This document shows, piece by piece, positions 34,574-36,955 of a stretch of DNA of 36,955 nucleotides (positions within the stretch are counted from its first letter, which is position 1; every line of letters begins with the position of its first letter). The stretch comes from Solirubrobacterales bacterium (GTDB lineage Bacteria > Actinomycetota > Thermoleophilia > Solirubrobacterales > 70-9), in NCBI GenBank assembly GCA_020438425.1, contig JAGQUQ010000017.1, forward strand, positions 1-36,955. The letters are read 5' to 3'. The notes under the pieces are model-generated. The model did not search any database. It was given only the letters and a program-made list of their open reading frames with translations, and had not been told where the DNA came from. The position numbers and the translations under genes are program-made.

Positions 34574-35584
34574 ATGGCTACTACCTGGAACGACATTCTT
34601 GACCTCGGCGACCGCGTGGTTCCGGACACGGCCCCGCCTCCGGCGATCGAGGAAGAGGCACCGAAGAAGGTCGGCGCCTTCCGGCGTCTGCGCGAGAGCC
34701 TTTCCAAGAGCCGCCGGGCACTGACCGAGGAAATCGGCTCCAGCCTTTTCGACCGGATCGACGATGAGACCTGGGAACGGCTCGAGGAAGCACTTATCCT
34801 CGCCGACGCCGGGGCGACCACAACCGCCCAGGTGGTCGAGAAGCTCGAACACGAAGTGGATTCCGGCGCGGTTCCTCCCGACGGCGCGGCGATCAAGGAA
34901 CGGCTGATCGGCCTCTTGACCGAGATCGCATCGACCAACCGGGCCCCGATCAACCTGAGCCAGGATCCGGCGGTGGTGCTGATGACCGGGGTCAACGGCA
35001 CCGGCAAGACGACCTCGATCGGCAAGATCGCCTGGCACCTGAAGAACGAGTTCGGCCTGTCGGTCCTGCTCGGCGCCGCCGACACCTACCGGGCCGCGGC
35101 GGCCGAGCAGCTCGCGACCTGGGCCGACCGGGCCGGGGCTGACCTGGTCCGCTCGAACGAGGGAGCCGACCCGGGATCGGTCGCCTTCGACGCGATCAGC
35201 GCCGCCAGGGCCCGCGGCTCGGATGTGGTGATTATCGACACCGCCGGCCGTCTTCACACCCAGTCCAACCTGATGGACGAACTGGGCAAGGTCCGGCGGG
35301 TGATCGAAAAGCAGATTCCCGGCGCCCCGCACGAAACCCTGATCTCGATCGACGCAACCACCGGTCAGAACGGCCTGCGCCAGGCCAAGGCCTTCGCCGA
35401 AGCCACCAACGTGAACGGCGTCGTCCTGACCAAGCTCGACGGCACCGCCAAGGGCGGCATCACCCTCGCGATCGCCACCGAGCTCGGAATCCCGGTCAAG
35501 CTGATCGGAGTAGGCGAGGCCCTGGAGGACCTTCGCCCCTTCGACCCCGAAGACTTCAGTCGAGCCCTCCTCGACGACGAGTAA
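34574..35584 (+). CDS. ftsY: Signal recognition particle receptor FtsY
   Basis: Membrane-docking GTPase for SRP-bound ribosomes. It has 336 residues with a short acidic A region (about 1-35) then the N domain (FRRLRESLSKSRRAL) and the G domain. G1 is MTGVNGTGKTTSIGKIA, then AADTYRAAAAEQL, DTAGRLHTQSNLMDEL and LTKLDGTAKGGI, ending GVGEALEDLRPFDPEDF, the family's C-terminal motif. It lies 36 bases after smc, as in Bacillus and mycobacteria, and 437 bases before ffh, its partner. Confidence 0.97.
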   Translation: MATTWNDILDLGDRVVPDTAPPPAIEEEAPKKVGAFRRLRESLSKSRRALTEEIGSSLFDRIDDETWERLEEALILADAGATTTAQVVEKLEHEVDSGAVPPDGAAIKERLIGLLTEIASTNRAPINLSQDPAVVLMTGVNGTGKTTSIGKIAWHLKNEFGLSVLLGAADTYRAAAAEQLATWADRAGADLVRSNEGADPGSVAFDAISAARARGSDVVIIDTAGRLHTQSNLMDELGKVRRVIEKQIPGAPHETLISIDATTGQNGLRQAKAFAEATNVNGVVLTKLDGTAKGGITLAIATELGIPVKLIGVGEALEDLRPFDPEDFSRALLDDE

Positions 35585-35743
35585 CGGTTCGGGCAAGAGC
35601 CCAGGAGCTAACTACAAAGAAGTCGTCCGGCCTTCGCAAGAGTCGGCAAGTCATCGAAAGGCAACTGTCTGCCGTATACCGGCAGAAAAGCGCATCTCGC
35701 AGTTCTTCAACCGCCTCCCAACCCAACCCCGGGACCGGGTGCC

Positions 35744-35775
35744 TATGGATTGCATCCATATAGATGCAATCCATA
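35744..35775. promoter_or_regulatory. 32-base AT-rich dyad, possible operator
   Basis: Two exact 13-base arms (TATGGATTGCATC, 35744-35756, and its reverse complement 35763-35775) around CATATA. It is far richer in A and T than its surroundings. This is the size of a site for a dimeric regulator. No regulator gene is nearby. Confidence 0.45.
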
Positions 35776-35860
35776 CTCACCTCGAGAAACCCGGGCCTGG
35801 AGGCGGCACGGGACCCGGGGTCACCTTCAGAACCCCCTTCACCTGCCCAGCAACCCCGCA

Positions 35861-35902
35861 GTGGGTCGGATAAACGGCAGTCCAGCCGAAAATCCGACCC
35901 AC
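35861..35902. repeat. Palindromic repeat B, copy 1
   Basis: A 42-base dumbbell: perfect 11-bp outer stem (GTGGGTCGGAT with 35892-35902), AAA/AAA 3x3 internal loop, CGGC/GCCG inner stem and 6-base loop. It lies in a 56-base conserved block (35856-35911). Confidence 0.85.
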
Positions 35903-35932
35903 GAGTCTCGCGATCCGGGCGGGGCCACCGCA

Positions 35933-35974
35933 GTGGGTCGGATAATCGGCAGTCGGGCCGGAAATCCGACCCAC
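35933..35974. repeat. Palindromic repeat B, copy 2
   Basis: Exactly 72 bases after copy 1, same outer stem, 3x3 internal loop (AAT/GAA) and CGGC/GCCG inner stem. The conserved block runs 35928-35983. Confidence 0.85.
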
Positions 35975-36006
35975 GAGACTCGCAAGCCGCGCCCGGGACT
36001 GGTCGG

Positions 36007-36012
36007 TAGGGT
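36007..36012 (+). promoter_or_regulatory. Putative -10 element of ffh
   Basis: TAGGGT 9 bases before the ATG at 36022. A GAAGG lies between but only 3 bases from the ATG, too close for a good binding site. Confidence 0.35.
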
Positions 36013-36021
36013 TGAAGGTCC

Positions 36022-36955
<934 letters not shown>

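Larger units (their letters stand above)
35585..36021. other. 437-base gene-free stretch between ftsY and ffh
   Basis: The only stretch over 300 bases without a gene. It holds a small GGGC/GCCC hairpin just after ftsY (35591-35602), a CTGCCG/CGGCAG hairpin (35669-35685), an AT-rich 32-base dyad (35744-35775), the two B palindromes and a -10-like TAGGGT before ffh. No coding reading frame here looks real. Confidence 0.7.

Overview
The window is a compact, GC-rich, actinobacterial-type housekeeping region with about 31 genes in 37 kb. Many genes overlap by 1-8 bases, GTG and TTG starts are frequent, and there is no tRNA, rRNA, transposase, CRISPR array or prophage gene. The gene content (a SepIVA-like protein beside coaD, and a metK-priA-fmt-rsmB-rpe-rib order shared with mycobacteria) points to Actinobacteria. 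The Arg-rich C-terminal tail of a secreted acylase, with a short 'RLNRRGRKAL'-like segment, and the many apparently leaderless genes suggest Thermoleophilia/Solirubrobacterales. That placement is an inference, not a measurement.

Layout. 1-2641: the 3' end of der, then metK and a small secreted protein. 2655-7631 (minus strand): a sugar-phosphate cluster of HAD phosphatase, pgi and tkt, plus a PH-domain membrane protein. 7720-12923 (plus): priA, def, fmt and rsmB. 12908-13100: three tandem palindromic repeats starting inside the rsmB stop region. 13146-16721: a zinc-ribbon protein, rpe and a secreted penicillin-acylase-family enzyme. 16728-19171 (minus): a polysaccharide flippase and a polyprenyl-phosphate-type glycosyltransferase. 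19190-22734 (plus): the riboflavin genes ribD-ribE-ribBA-ribH. 22807-28591: rpmB, a fakA-like DAK2 kinase, recG, rsmD, coaD and a SepIVA-like coiled-coil protein. 28713-29249 (minus): a SAM methyltransferase. 29294-36955: yceD, rpmF, plsX, acpP, rnc, smc, ftsY and the 5' part of ffh.

How the genes work together. Most are core functions: translation and rRNA maturation (der, def, fmt, rsmB, rsmD, rpmB, rpmF, rnc), replication restart and recombination (priA, recG), chromosome organisation (smc), protein targeting (ftsY, ffh), phospholipid and fatty acid supply (fakA-like, plsX, acpP), cofactors (metK, coaD, rib genes) and the pentose phosphate pathway (pgi, tkt, rpe). The order resembles the Bacillus priA-def-fmt-rsmB-rpe-rpmB-fakA-recG-plsX-acpP-rnc-smc-ftsY-ffh block. 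The acylase, flippase and glycosyltransferase are the accessory insertion.

Most unusual points: an Smc of only 781 residues with both ATPase half-heads but no visible hinge; an RNase III lacking one of its conserved acidic metal ligands and carrying Glu for Asp at another; three unrelated palindromes (two in tandem at 72-73 bp period) that share one fold plan of outer stem, symmetric internal loop and inner stem; and a recurrent TAnnnT element 6-10 bases before many start codons, which suggests widespread leaderless mRNAs.
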